From Oxytricha trifallax (taxonomy: Eukaryota > Ciliophora > Spirotrichea > Sporadotrichida > Oxytrichidae): 64,000 nucleotides of DNA. This document shows positions 46,251 to 58,211 of the stretch, one piece after another. The stretch's first letter is position 1. Each line of letters starts with the position of its first letter. The notes below the pieces were generated by a model. That model had not been told where the DNA came from. It did no database searches and saw only the letters and a list, made by a program, of their open reading frames with translations. Both the position numbers and the translations under genes were made by a program. Location of the stretch: positions 124,001 to 188,000 of the forward strand of contig ARYC01000051.1 in NCBI GenBank assembly GCA_000711775.1, in the 5' to 3' direction.

Positions 46251-46732
46251 TGGTAGTCTACTAAAGGAGTCTTGAACGACCTCAATATCTGCCCATGCGG
46301 TAGGATCGGATGTAGCTACAGTGTGATCAGTGTTAGCCTAGTTGTTCATGATGAGTGCAGCAAGGATATTGTCCTCAACATTGCGGTTAGGGAAGCTAGT
46401 CGTTGGACATTTGAACAAGCCAGCTAAGGATATTGACAGTCTCGGAAATGTGATGCATGCTCTTGCCAATAGGTGCTTCACCTTGGGCTTGAGGGAAGGA
46501 TGTGGTGTCTTCATAGAGGACGGCACTAATCTTGCTGTAGGTCATAGCAACATATGAAGTTAGAGGAACATCTCCTACAGTTTGGTCTGAGAATCTCAAG
46601 TGGTCGGGTACCAGAGTGTCCGTTAGGCCGCCTAGATTAACGACCCAGTAATGGATGCCCAGGTAGGGGATCTCCACATCCTCCACCAGGCTTAGCTGAG
46701 GGCGTCGTCTCCAACTGATCTCTTATAGTATG

Positions 46733-46805
46733 AATAGGGCCCACATCAGAGATGGTTTTAGTGGTTGCAGTTGTCATCTTCTACTATTAGGTTTAAATAG
46801 GGCCC
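46733..46805. repeat. 10-bp direct repeat AATAGGGCCC in gene X
   Basis: Copies at 46733-46742 and 46796-46805 are 63 bp apart and in phase, so removing one repeat with the spacer keeps the frame (KGGGPI joined to HTIRDQ). The spacer contains TAA, TAA, TAG, TAG within 15 bases and is poorer in G and C, like an IES with a 10-bp pointer. Confidence 0.4.
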
Positions 46806-47307
46806 CCACCTTTGACCTCGGGCATGTCTGCCCTATTTGGTAGTGTCGTTCGCGATCGTAAGGTCTGATCCATCGTTTCATCGTTGCCCCCTTCGCACAT
46901 GTAGGTGCCTTCTGTAGGAAATGTGAGCTTTCTAACGGCCGCCCGCATCTCAATGCTGTGCTCGACGATCTCCCTATGGTGGGTGGTGACATTGTCGCCG
47001 AAGATGGTGGCCACCACGTCGTGAATCTCTTTCTTTGATCTCTCACCAACGGTCATGTTGTCCAGGAGGCAGCGGAGCCTGGCCTCGAAGATGGCGGCGT
47101 CGAGGGTGTGAGTGGGCGCGAAGTACGCCTGCATCTTGGGAGAGAGCTACTGCATGTCCAGCTCTGGCGTTTAGGATGAGAGGAAAGGTATTATGTCATT
47201 CGACACTCTGTTATCAGGGCTCAGCATCAGTACAGGTGGGATTGGGATTTATTATAATAATTAGTAGAGGATATTAGGAATAAAATTTAATCAAATCAAC
47301 TCATTAA

Positions 47308-47337
47308 ATTTGGTAGCTTTTTAATTTGCGAAGGCCC

Positions 47338-47372
<35 letters not shown>

Positions 47373-47395
47373 TAATTACTTAAAAGCTACCAAAT
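47308..47395. repeat. Small inverted repeat with (TA)n core
   Basis: ATTTGGTAGCTTTTTAA and TTAAAAGCTACCAAAT flank GGCCCCCC and about 14 TA units (47341-47369). It marks the border of the GC-rich island with AT-rich DNA. Confidence 0.8.
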
Positions 47396-49414
47396 CTCTT
47401 ATAATAATAAAAATACAATATTAAATTTGAATTTGAATTTAAATTAACAACTTCCTTATCTCTATTTATTTCATACTTTTATTATTTTATGCAAATTGTT
47501 TAAAATTGCATATTTTCATATCTGGTCAAGAAACATTCTCCCTTGTTCACATTTTATAATTTGGAGTAGGAAACTTCCCCATTTATTTTTGATGATTTAT
47601 TTTAAAAATTACGGTAAAAAATTGGACAAAATATATCCTTGATTAAATAAATTATAAATTTTAGAAATAATTTTCAAGATCACAACTAATTCATAATTTT
47701 ATACAAGCATTTATTAATTTTATAAAATTGAATGATTCTTTTATTTAATATAAAAATTTACTCAAAAATTATGATCCTAAAAATATTTAATTTGAAAAAG
47801 TTTTTCAAAAAGAAATAATTAAGAATTAATTTGAATAGTAAATGTAAATTATGCTAAATTTTTATTAACTCTGAAATAAACTTATAAAATAAATATATTT
47901 AAAAAAACTTATTCAGCTTAAAATATTTCATGAAGGGCATTAAATTTACAAATATGACTAGTATAAATTTAATTATTCTATTTAAATTAAATAAATTCAA
48001 TTCTACGAATATATTTAAATTAATATTAATTTTTTTAATTTATTTAATTTACTATCTTAATGCAAAATGAAGGAATCTCAAAAATACTGTATTCAATTTA
48101 ATAAAAATAAAATATTACATCTTAGAATTAATATTGCTTAATTAAAATTTAATTGTTGATGTTAAAAAATAATTTTTAAAAGAAAAAAGAGTTAAATTAT
48201 AATTAGTTATTTATAGATAAATAAGCATCATTTTTATTTAGGATTTAAAAATTTTATTAAAGAAAATTTGAATTTAGAATTATTATAAATAAAATGAAAA
48301 ATAGATGATTATAAGAATACTAATAAAAATTAAATCAAAACTTATAACAATCAACAAAAAATTAAAATCTAAAAACATTTTCATTGTCTTATCATTCTCC
48401 TTTATATTTATCTCCATTTTTCCATATTTAAGTTCTTTGACCAGTTCTTTTTGTTACAATTGTGAATTGAGTGTCTTGTCATTTCACCGCTAATACCAGG
48501 TTGGACATCTGTAAAAATAAAACCTTAAATATCATTTTTGCAACTTACTTTTTTTTAGGTAAAAAACAGGCTCCTTCTGCGTCAACATCTATAGCATTCC
48601 ATTTTTTCTTAATGGATTTAATTATTATTTATCGATTTCCTATTATAATTTGTAAATGTACAAAATAATTATCATAAATAATTCATTTTTTTAATGCAAA
48701 TATTTATTTATTTAAATATTATTGATATTTATTCAAGATTAATAATGTAAGTTGCTTTAAATTTGGGTTGCTATAATTTTAAATAAAATTAATAAATGAG
48801 ATTAAAAACTCATTCGATATAAATATATAAAAATAATTAAAATATGGTGTTTTAAATTAAGAATTTTTTTATAGTTTAAATAATTTATAATTATGCTAAA
48901 AAATATTTATTGTTTTCATGAATAAAACTATATTATCATTATCAAATTCAGTATTATAAACAAAAGAAGTATTATAGATTGTATCATCTATGAAAAATGT
49001 CAAGTCAAAAAATTGAAATTTTTTTATTTTTATTAATATTTTAAATAAATAAAATTTAAGTTATTCAGAAAGAAATTTTTTTTCCTTTATCTATTTGAAT
49101 AGCTCACTATAATCTTTTTATATTTAATTATTTACCCTAAATTTCTTGGTCTGTTCAAAATCCCTAAACTTTAAGCAAATAAATGACAAAATATTGAAAT
49201 AAAATAAATTTCAAAATCTAAGATTACATTAACTATATGAAAATAAATATTTTTATATTGTCTCATTCTATTATTGTAAGAGAGTTGATCATTATTTAAC
49301 TCAACTTCAACGGGTCCAACAACGATAAAAAATACAAAATAAATATTAAATAAATTAAGGGGAAAATTTTCATATAGAAAATTGATAAATTCCTTAAATT
49401 ATAAAAATTATTGA
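47396..49414. other. AT-rich DNA, one weak frame
   Basis: A frame from 48305 (MIIRILIKIKSKLITINKK) reads on, with TAA as Gln, through SSFCYNCELSVLSFHRQYQV; the Cys/His spacing does not make a finger. A MITE G-like block TAGGAAACTTCCCC lies at 47568. Nothing else was supported. Confidence 0.35.
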
Positions 49415-49603
49415 TAAGACGACTACTCAAAATCATCGGGTATAACCCTAATTGATTTAGAGATATGTGTATTCAAATCTCAGTATACTGATTTTAATTT
49501 TTCATTGTTACAAACTAGAACAATTTCACTATAAATATAAATCATAAAAATATAAACTTTAATTTTATAAAATTGTATGATTATTTAACAGAACAACTTG
49601 TGA
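49415..49603 (+). CDS. Unknown coding fragment, TGA stop
   Basis: Open from TGA 49412 to TGA 49601-49603. It reads DDYSKSSGITLIDLEICVFK, then SQYTDFNFSLLQTRTISLQ. The first 40 codons have mixed composition; there is no ATG. Function unknown. Confidence 0.3.
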
Positions 49604-50432
49604 CAGAATTAAGAAAGTATTGTAAATTATTAAATAAAAATACATAATCATTAATACAATTTGATTTAAATTTATTGTGCTAATTACTATAATTCTTAAT
49701 ATAAGTAGGATCTTATAAATTCACATTTATAATTAATAAAATTACTAATTATTAGATCTCTCAGGTAATATTATAATAAATTTTATTAACTTTATGTAGA
49801 CTTAACCAATCAATATAAGAATATAATAAATGTGTATCTTACTATATATTTATTATTATAATTTTAAAATACCTGAAGAACAGAAGTAAGACTAGCCAAC
49901 CTAATCTTCACCTGTATATCACTTGTTTTCTACTAATATAATAACTCAAAATAACAATAAAAGTGAACAATATCATTCTAAATCTTAAAATTAATGTAAT
50001 ATATAAATAATAAGAAGGGATTTATTTAATAATTGGAGATTTTTAAAAAGGTATTTATAGCAAAATTATGAAAGAAAACAATATTTTAAAATCTAAGTTA
50101 CAATTTTAATATATATACATAGAAAATAATCTAATGATATATTAAATAATTCATAAATGTACATTATTTATAGTATTTATTTTCTTATAAATTATAATTA
50201 AATCAAGAAAGGATTCAAATAGTTTTAATTAAAATTCAAATATTGACAATGAGGGCTCTTAACCTCGGTTTACATGTGTGTTTATATTTATAAACAATAA
50301 TTTCAAGAACTTTTTTATAATGATAAAAAATAATATGTTCAAAAATTTGGGTAATAGTTTTATCTGCGAGTTCAGTTGATTATGTTTTAATTTATTTTCA
50401 AACTAAATTCTAAAAAATTAAATGAATTACCA

Positions 50433-51724
50433 ATATTGCTAAAATAGAATTGAATCGGGGAAATTGAAAAATATATATATAACGATAAATATATGAATAA
50501 GTAACTGCCACTAATTACAATAGCTCCTAGATCAAATTTGTGAGTAAGTACTTACCGTTATGTTCCTGATGTCTCGACTTTGGTTTTCAATGTTTGACTT
50601 TGATTTTTTTTCTAAATTAGTCATTTGACCTGATTTGACCTGGAGTAATTTTCATTTATAGAGGAAAATACACGCATTTGACTATTTGACCTATTTGACC
50701 TCGGATTTTTGGTCAACTAATTAGGATACTATTATAATTAATTTTAATACTAATTTAATTATTTAAAAAAAAACATTTGACCCATTTGACCTACTTGACC
50801 TGGGTTATTTATGGTCAAGTGATAGTGTTAAAAGTGATATGTAATATATTAATGTCTATTATTATTAAAAACATCAGAAGCAGTAATGGCGCTGGAATTG
50901 CTAATGCAGAGAGTGCCGGTGCTGTCAAACCAGCTCTATCAGTGCAGTGGGTGAATGGAGCCATAAGGTCGGTGCTGCTAATGGTTCTTCTTTCCGCACT
51001 CATATCTATACTGCCGGTAGTCTTCAACAAGATCTTGATTTCATGCAATATCCCTACCTTGACACTGATGATGCCTATCTCTCTCATGAAATTAAACGAT
51101 GTCGCCATTCCAATGCTAAGTCAGGTGCTCTCTCTATTGGTTCATTGAGATATATGATTGCTACAGCCTCTACCATTCGCAGCACCGACCTTATGGCTCC
51201 ATTCACCCACTGCACTGATAGAGCTGGTTTGACAGCACCGGCACTCTCTGCATTAGCAATTCCAGCGCCATTACTGCTCCTGATGTTTTTAATAATAATA
51301 GACATTAATATATTACATATCACTTTTAACACTATCACTTGACCATAAATAACCCAGGTCAAGTAGGTCAAATGGGTCAAATGTTTTTTTTTAAATAATT
51401 AAATTAGTATTAAAATTAATTATAATAATATCCTAATTAGTTGACCAAAAATCCGAGGTCAAATGGGTCAAATAGTCAAATGCGTGTATTTTCCTCTATA
51501 AATGAAAATTACTCCAGGTCAAATCAGGTCAAATGACTAATTTAGAAAAAAAATCAAAGTCAAACATTGAAAACCAAAGTCGAGACATCAGGAACATAAC
51601 GGTAAGTACTTACTCACAAATTTGATCTAGGAGCTACTGTAATTAGTGGCAGTTAATTATTCATATATTTATCGTTATATATTTATTTTTCAATTTCCCC
51701 GATTCAATTCTATTTTAGCAATAA
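50433..51724. mobile_element. 1.3-kb palindromic element with captured coding core
   Basis: Arms of about 545 bp (50433-50978 and 51179-51724) are almost perfect inverted copies around a 200-bp unique spacer. Outer ends read ATTGCTAAAATAGAATTGAA-TCGGGG. Each arm holds clustered GGTCAAA motifs (for example GGTCAAATCAGGTCAAATGA and GGTCAAGTAGGTCAAATGGG), which resemble binding sites. The innermost 120 bp of the arms and the spacer are GC-rich and coding-like. Confidence 0.88.
50979..51178 (+). pseudogene. Captured coding segment in palindrome spacer
   Basis: The spacer is open in one plus-strand frame: NGSSFRTHIYTAGSLQQDLD, FMQYPYLDTDDAYLSHEIKR, CRHSNAKSGALSIGSLRYMI, ATASTIR. Codons such as GGT, GCT, CTC and TCT dominate, unlike the AT-rich surroundings. 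The adjoining arm also reads coding-like (GAGIANAESAGAVKPALSV). The frame runs from ATG 50947 to TGA 51340-51342 across the right arm, which is unlikely to be the native end. It looks like a gene piece caught between inverted copies. No family is recognised. Confidence 0.45.
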
Positions 51725-51862
51725 TAATATTTAGGGGTGAAATGTCTTAATATTTATATTTAAAAATGTATCAATTTAAGAGAATAACAGCTGAACTAAT
51801 AAAATTGTTCCCAATAGTTTAATATTGATTGGTGTATAATCTTTTTTTTAAAAAAATTTTAG

Positions 51863-52520
51863 TAAGGTAAAATTTTTTGAGAGTAGAAAATTTTATTAAT
51901 TAATCTAAATTAGCATTTCAATGACTATGATTGAAGTCTTAAATAAATGAAAGAATGTAGAAATATGCAAATATGAGCGCAAAATGAACTATAAAAATCT
52001 CAGATTGTTTATTATGGATAGGTCAATAACATTCGTACGATTTAGCAGAGGTCTGCAGAATCACAAATCCACAGAGTTCCGCAGAGGGTCTGCAGTACTT
52101 TTCTGTCGCACGCCTCATTTGCCTCAGATGCGATTCTTTATTCACAGAGGCCATTAGGCTTATAATGCCATATTCTTTATTTATTATAATAATTAAGAAT
52201 AAATAAAGAATATGGCATTATAAGCCTAATGGCCTCTGTGAATAAAGAATCGCATCTGAGGCAAATGAGGCGTGCGACAGAAAAGTACTGCAGACCCTCT
52301 GCGGAACTCTGTGGATTTGTGATTCTGCAGACCTCTGCTAAATCGTACGAATGTTATTGACCTATCCATAATAAACAATCTGAGATTTTTATAGTTCATT
52401 TTGCGCTCATATTTGCATATTTCTACATTCTTTCATTTATTTAAGACTTCAATCATAGTCATTAAAATGCTAATTTAGAATAATTAATAAAATTTTCTAC
52501 TCTCAAAAAATTTTACCTTA
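51863..52520. mobile_element. Near-perfect 0.66-kb palindrome
   Basis: Arms of about 320 bp mirror each other around 52192 with almost no loop (TTATTATAATAATTAAG). Ends TAAGGTAAAATTTTTTGAGA. The arms contain GC-rich blocks with PstI-like CTGCAG repeats (GCAGAGGTCTGCAGAATC, GCAGAGGGTCTGCAGTAC). No coding frame. It lies 140 bp from the neighbouring palindrome. Confidence 0.88.
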
Positions 52521-53075
52521 ACATATTAAAACTAAAACCTTAGAAATTTAAATGGCTTATAGTTAACTTTTTTTTTCAAAACTAATACAAAATTATTGAT
52601 ATTTTAAAAATTAGAAATTATATAAGCTATTTAAAAAATCTCATTGAACTTAAGCCAAAAATTGTCTGAAATCCTTTGCCAGGTCTAGCCATATTTTATG
52701 TTAATTGAAAAGCAAAAATTATATTGTTTTATAAGCCGACTAGAAATTCATATTAAAACAAAACACCTGTTCTAAGATTTGCACAAGAATATAAAATAAG
52801 TCATAATTTGTGTAATAAAATTTGTTTTTAATATTGTATTTAAATTTAAGTATCCAAAAGAAGAATATTTTAAATTTCAATGAAAATATAAACCTAATAA
52901 AAATAATTTATTGATTTAAATTGTAAATATCATTCAAAGTTTAAAACCGAATTTGGAAATAAGATTTATCTAAATGTTTGATAGTTTAATTATATTTTAT
53001 TGATATAAATGATTGGATTGAAATTATTAATTTATCATAAATTTATGCTACTCGATATTAATCTATAATTAACTC
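52521..53075. other. AT-rich DNA, nothing recognised
   Basis: No supported gene or repeat. Confidence 0.5.
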
Positions 53076-53378
53076 ATGGATTTTATATATTTCGCTGAGA
53101 GAGGAAACTTAATAGTTCATATCAGAACTCATACCGGTGAGAAACCTTTTTAGTGCAAGGACTGTGGGAAATAGTTTAGTTCCATAGGCAACTTCAAAGA
53201 TCATGAACGTAGACATAGCAATATCTTAAATATGTCTAATAGTTTTATGTTTTTGTAAATTTAAGTTTAATATATTTCCTTGATTTAATCAATTATATAT
53301 TAATTGATTTTTTTTTAAAGATTTGCTGCTATTTATAAAATGAAATATTCCTTTAATTTAATAATATATGACTTTTGA
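53076..53378 (+). pseudogene. C2H2 zinc-finger fragment, 3' segment
   Basis: ATG 53076 gives MDFIYFAERGNLIVHIRTHT, GEKPFQCKDCGKQFSSIGNF, KDHERRHSN. This is the second half of one finger, a canonical TGEKPF linker and a complete Cys2-His2 finger; both Gln codons beside the Cys pair are TAG. The frame continues to TGA 53376-53378 through an AT-rich tail that may be non-coding. As at 3.7 kb, the first finger lacks its Cys pair just before F-x-E-x-GNL. So the ATG is probably not the native start. There is no insert at the linker, unlike the 14.1-kb copy. Confidence 0.75.
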
Positions 53379-53817
53379 ATACAAAGAATGGTAGAGTTTC
53401 GACCAAGTCATTTTATATTTTTATTTTTGTAATTTGCACTATTTTACTTTTTATATTAAGTTTCGAGCTAAGAACAATATAGATTTTTATTCTAAAATTT
53501 TGAATTTTTATTAAAATACATTTAAATGACAATAATCTAATGTAATTATAAAATTCTTTCTCTTCAAAATATTTTCTCAAATGACGTATTTCATTTTAAT
53601 TTGAAGAGGTTAAGAAACCACTCTCCAAAAGTAAGTTAATCTCAATTTAAAATTTAATCATTTGGGATAATCTGCTTACTAATAATCCAAATGTGTATAT
53701 AACGATTAATGTATATCATTTTTCAAAAAATAATTAACATATATTTATAATTGTATTTATATGATAAATATACTAATAATTAATGAAAAGAGAATTAAAG
53801 ATTTAGATATTTACATT

Positions 53818-54237
53818 ATTGTAGGAATACATTTGATTTGGGAAATTAAAATTAAATTTGAAATTAAATTAACATAAATATTGGCAGTTAACTTTGTCCT
53901 AAGCCTAGACAATATGGTACTTGTTCGAAAGAGAATTCAAAATTAGCTGGACTTTACTATTGGCGGTACTCCTCTATCGCATCCCCAGAGCGAGATAAAT
54001 CAAGTTTAATTTTTGGTGATTTGTTTAGATGTTTTTAATGCTTTAATTAAAGTCGAGTTATCTCGCTCTGGGGATGCGAGAGAGGGGTACCGCCAATAGT
54101 AAAGTCCAGCTAATTTTGAATTCTCTTTCGAACAAGTACCATATTGTCTAGGCTAGGACAAAGTTAACTGCCAATATTTATGTTAATTTAATTTCAAATT
54201 TAATTTTAATTTCCCAAATCAAATGTATTCCTACAAT
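53818..54237. mobile_element. MITE family F, subtype a, nearly perfect palindrome
   Basis: Ends ATTGTAGGAATACATTTGAT and ATCAAATGTATTCCTACAAT. Arms of about 195 bp are almost identical inverses, with GGCAGTTAACTTTGTCC, ATTGGCGGTAC and TCGCATCCCCAGAGCGAGAT. It is the best-preserved copy in the window and shows what TBE 1 interrupted at 1.4 kb. Confidence 0.9.
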
Positions 54238-57152
54238 TTTGATTTTCCCGTTTAGTAAATATAATGTATATCTATATTATTCACTCTCTTAGAGGAATTC
54301 ATTTATTGGGGACTTATTATTTTAAATGGGGGAATTTTTTCAACATTATATATAATTCAAGCTTAATTTTATATGCAATAAATTTAATTATAGAATGGTG
54401 AATTTCTGTTTATATATTTATATTAATTATTATCTTATGAAATAATAAACAAATTTTTACAGAAAAAAAGAAAATATGAAAATTAAAAATATTGAATTTA
54501 TAATTATAATATTAATTTTTATAATTTTATATAAATTCACAATAAATTTATTAAGTAATTTTGAATAGAATTGATTAAAAAAACCTTTTCTTTATTATAT
54601 ACTAAATAGTAAACTTGATAAATTATAATATTTCGATAATATTTTTTTGAAAATATTTTTTTATGTCTGATTTTCTTTTCTATTATTTGCTAATGATAAT
54701 AAATTTATAAATAAAATTTTAATGGTAAATATACTTTAATATTTTATAAATATCAACAATGTATAATCGAATGGGGAAATTATTTTTTAATTTAAAAAGA
54801 TTTGATATAGTAATTACTCGATAAATGTAGGATTAAGGTATTCTGAATGCCTATGTTAAATTGATATTAAACTTAATTTTCAATAAAAATTAATAAAATT
54901 AGAGAATCGAATTTAAACAAATTCTTATTTAAAAACCTTATACTATAATTTGGCTATACGAAATGTCTTTGATGTTATTAATTGTTTAGCTCATTAACAA
55001 TTAAAATACATAAAATTATTATTTAATATAAGATTTATAAATCTAAATTCAATAATAGAATTAGATTGGTAATAAAATACTAAAACTTTTTGAATTAAGT
55101 TTAGTGGATATCCGTTAAATTATTAAAAAAGATATTATTAGCTATTTCTTTAGACTTTATTTATTTATTATCATAGAATTGATGCATATATCACATAGTA
55201 AACTTGTAGTATCAAATAAAAAATACTTTTTTGTTTGAAAGTTTTACACATTAAATTTATTTCATTACTCAAATCTTGAGAATATCCCTAAATTCAAGGA
55301 TTCATCATTAATGATTTAAATATATTATGTAGAATAAATAGTGTCATCTAGCGTGCCAAAAAGAAATTGAATTAAATAGATTTAAAAAAAGGCATTACTT
55401 TCAATTGATTTAACTATTAATTGTTATAAAATAATTTCTTGGATTAATTGAAAATAAAGAAGTGAGAAAACTGCAATCTATTTTGTTTTAAAATTTCATT
55501 TTAAATTGTATTTTTTCTTTATTTATAATCTCCTTAAATACATTTTATTTTCTTAATAATATAATGAAAATGGCATGGTATATTTTAGATGATGTCATTT
55601 CATTAATAAAGATTGTATTTCTAAAATTTAGGGGGGGTTTACCTGTATAATCACCACACTTTAAATTGATTAATTTTTATTAAAAAATGTCATTACTTGG
55701 TTACAATTGAGCTATAAATCACTAATAAAGTAAAAAATTATAATATTTAGTAATTCGTAAGTAAAGTGATCTAAAAAAATGGATATAAAAATTTCATGTT
55801 ATTTTCAAATGAATTTTGATAAAAGAGCAATAAATTTTTACAATAAATATATAAAAAAAATTTTGAATTGATGATTTAATGTGCTTTCAATTTTTAAAAT
55901 AGATTTGATGAAATAAATTTTAATATATCTATTAAGCTTAATTTTATTTTTGAAAATGTTCGAATATATTGCTCAATAAAGAGCTTATTGAGTAAATCTA
56001 ATATAAATCGTTTTTTATATAATATTTATAATTATAGTTTTTTAGATCTGAATAATATGAATGTCAAATTCTTTGTGATTACAACATAAATTTTATTAAA
56101 AAAGTAAATTATATTATACTTTAATCATCTTTAGAGTTGCTTATTAATATATTTATTAACTTAACCCATTAATTTTTTTTTAATAAACATTTTATGTATA
56201 TAAATTGTGGTGGCGAGATAATTACCACCCTAAATTTTTTAATATATCTAAGTCGACTTTAAGTTATCTATAATTTATTTTTAATAAATTATATTTAATC
56301 TTTATTTCATTAAAATAATAAAAAATGCAAAAAAAGTTAATAATCAAAAATATTTTATATTTAAATTTTTGAATCTAATATTTTACTATTTTTAACATCT
56401 GAAAGTTTTCACAATATAAAAATAATCAATTAAGTAAGGTGAATTTAAGTACCTCATTATTGATCAAAACTATAAATGCAAAACTGATTTAATTCACTAA
56501 TATTTCATGATAAGTAGTTATTAACAAATTTGAATATTACTCTCACAATAATAGAATAAAAATTGTTAAAATTCTTTAATTTTTTACTATTAAAAGACTG
56601 AGTAGATAAAAATTTTGTGCAGACTAATTTTTGCGATTAATAAATAAATTATTAATTTTTTTGCTTTTTAATATAAAATGAATTCTTAAAATCAACTATT
56701 TCCAAATTGAAATCTCGAAAATTAGTTGTATAATAGTATATTACGTTTATTGTTTGCTACGCAATCTACTAATTATTAATTAAATATATTTCAATCATTT
56801 GTTCTTATTGAATTTTATAAGTAATTTTAAATGTATAATATTGTCAGAAAAAAACTAATTTAGAAATTAACAATTAAAATTGATCCATATTGATAATTGC
56901 CATATTCCTATTATTTGAAATTATACAAATAATTCTTATATTTAAAAAAATAATTCGCATTTTTATATGAAGCAAATTTTTTTAATAAATATGTTGGTGT
57001 TTTTACTATCAACGATGAAATAATTAATTTAAACATAATAACAAAAATCTGATTTTTTAAGAACTCTATTTCATAAAACTATAAGAAAAAAATTCAATGT
57101 AATTTTTATTAAAACTTTTTTTCATGGCAGATACTTACAGTACTGCAACAGA
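54238..57152. other. AT-rich DNA, nothing recognised
   Basis: One G-run with GTTTACCTG at 55632 stands alone; no gene or repeat was supported. Confidence 0.5.
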
Positions 57153-57575
57153 ATGCTGTGTTTTACTGAGCAGAAAGAACTGTTAGAAAAGGAAACCCTG
57201 AAACCCCTAAGTGTAAATGGCATTGTTTGTGAATAATCGGATTATTGTAAATACAAAGTATTAATGTTCATTAAGATTATGCGGCAAGATGCAGTTCCAT
57301 AAAGATTTTATGGTATCATGCATATAATTGAATTAATCAAGATGCTATTTAAAATGTGGAAAGAGATAAATTAAAGAGTTAAGTTTATAAGTATAGTTAT
57401 TAATATAGTAAAAATATTTAATAAAAATGGTTTTAATAAAATACATATTAATTATTTGAGAAAAATTATTATCAAGAACATCAAATAAGGTAATTTATTT
57501 TATTTTAATCTTTTAAATGTATCAATGATAAATAAATTTTTTCAATAGTATAGATAGTATGAAATTATTACTTGA
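57153..57575 (+). CDS. Unknown 140-aa ORF
   Basis: ATG 57153 (MLCFTEQKELLEKETLKPLS) to TGA 57573-57575 in one frame. It continues VNGIVCEQSDYCKYKVLMFI, KIMRQDAVPQRFYGIMHIIE, LIKMLFKMWKEINQ. The first 70 codons are richer in G and C than the flanks; the rest is Ile/Lys/Asn-rich. Upstream the frame is open to 57120. SVNGI DNA recurs near 28751 and the TGAGCAGAAA block near 14840, so parts may be repeated. No family is recognised. Confidence 0.42.
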
Positions 57576-58211
57576 AAGGCTTTATCCCAACCATTGAATA
57601 GTTTAATATATAACTACAGAAAGTATTTGTCAATTTTAGATTTAAATAAAAAATATTTACATTGCCAATATTATTTATTTTGTAAAATTAAATGATTTAG
57701 GAAATAACTAGTGAATTTAATTTAGAATTTAAAATAATAGAGTACATCAATCATAAATTCTATAAATCAATAATATATGATTACTTCTTCAAAAATTCCG
57801 CAATTTAATATTATAGTTTTAATAAATCCTTATTTTAGATAGAATCCTTGGCATTTTACCCCATTAAAATATTATCATAGTATTACACTTCAAGCAATGA
57901 ATTATAAATTGAAACAAAAAACTAGATATCAGCGTTATCATTAAAGTTTTAATACAGCAAATTATTATGAATTAAAATTTATTTAATTATATTTAATTGA
58001 AGTTATCTTTTATTCTTACTGTTATTTAATTCTCATTAATTATTTATATAATTTCTGTCTCATAATGTGATTACCATAACACAAACATTTGTTTGTTACA
58101 TTGCTCATAAAGTGCCTCTATAATTGAGACTCATTTAATTGCTGCCATAGTTTTATAATATGTATTTTTACTTAAATTTTCTATTATTCGTAAATTATAT
58201 CAATTATATAT
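57576..58211. other. AT-rich DNA, nothing recognised
   Basis: No supported gene or repeat. Confidence 0.5.

Larger units (their letters stand above)
45975..47227 (-). pseudogene. Gene X, GC-rich, about 400 codons, frame broken
   Basis: Starts at ATG 47227 (MLSPDNRVSNDIIPFLSSQ) and includes AYFAPTHTLDAAIFEARLRC, DNMTVGERSKKEIHDVVATI and IVEHSIEMRAAVRKLTFPTE. It shifts by +1 near 46700 (VEDVEIPYLGIHYWVVNLGG; DHLRFSDQTVGDVPLTSYVA), again by +1 near 46415 (VEDNILAALIMNN), crosses a candidate 38-nt intron, and in a third +1 frame ends LHEYIAHLPLLISQMDRQWL, ... HLSLRNV and TGA 45975-45977. TAG/TAA are Gln at several places. Each frame is coherent, so this was a real gene. No domain or family is recognised. 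High GC suggests foreign origin or a special element. Confidence 0.55.

Noticed and set aside
47341-47369. Telomere or origin at the (TA)n tract
   Set aside because: It is a simple dinucleotide repeat inside a short inverted repeat.
50815-51380. Mirror-image ORFs in both arms of the 50.4-kb palindrome
   Set aside because: They are the same inverted sequence read twice; only the unique spacer and inner arm look like captured coding DNA.
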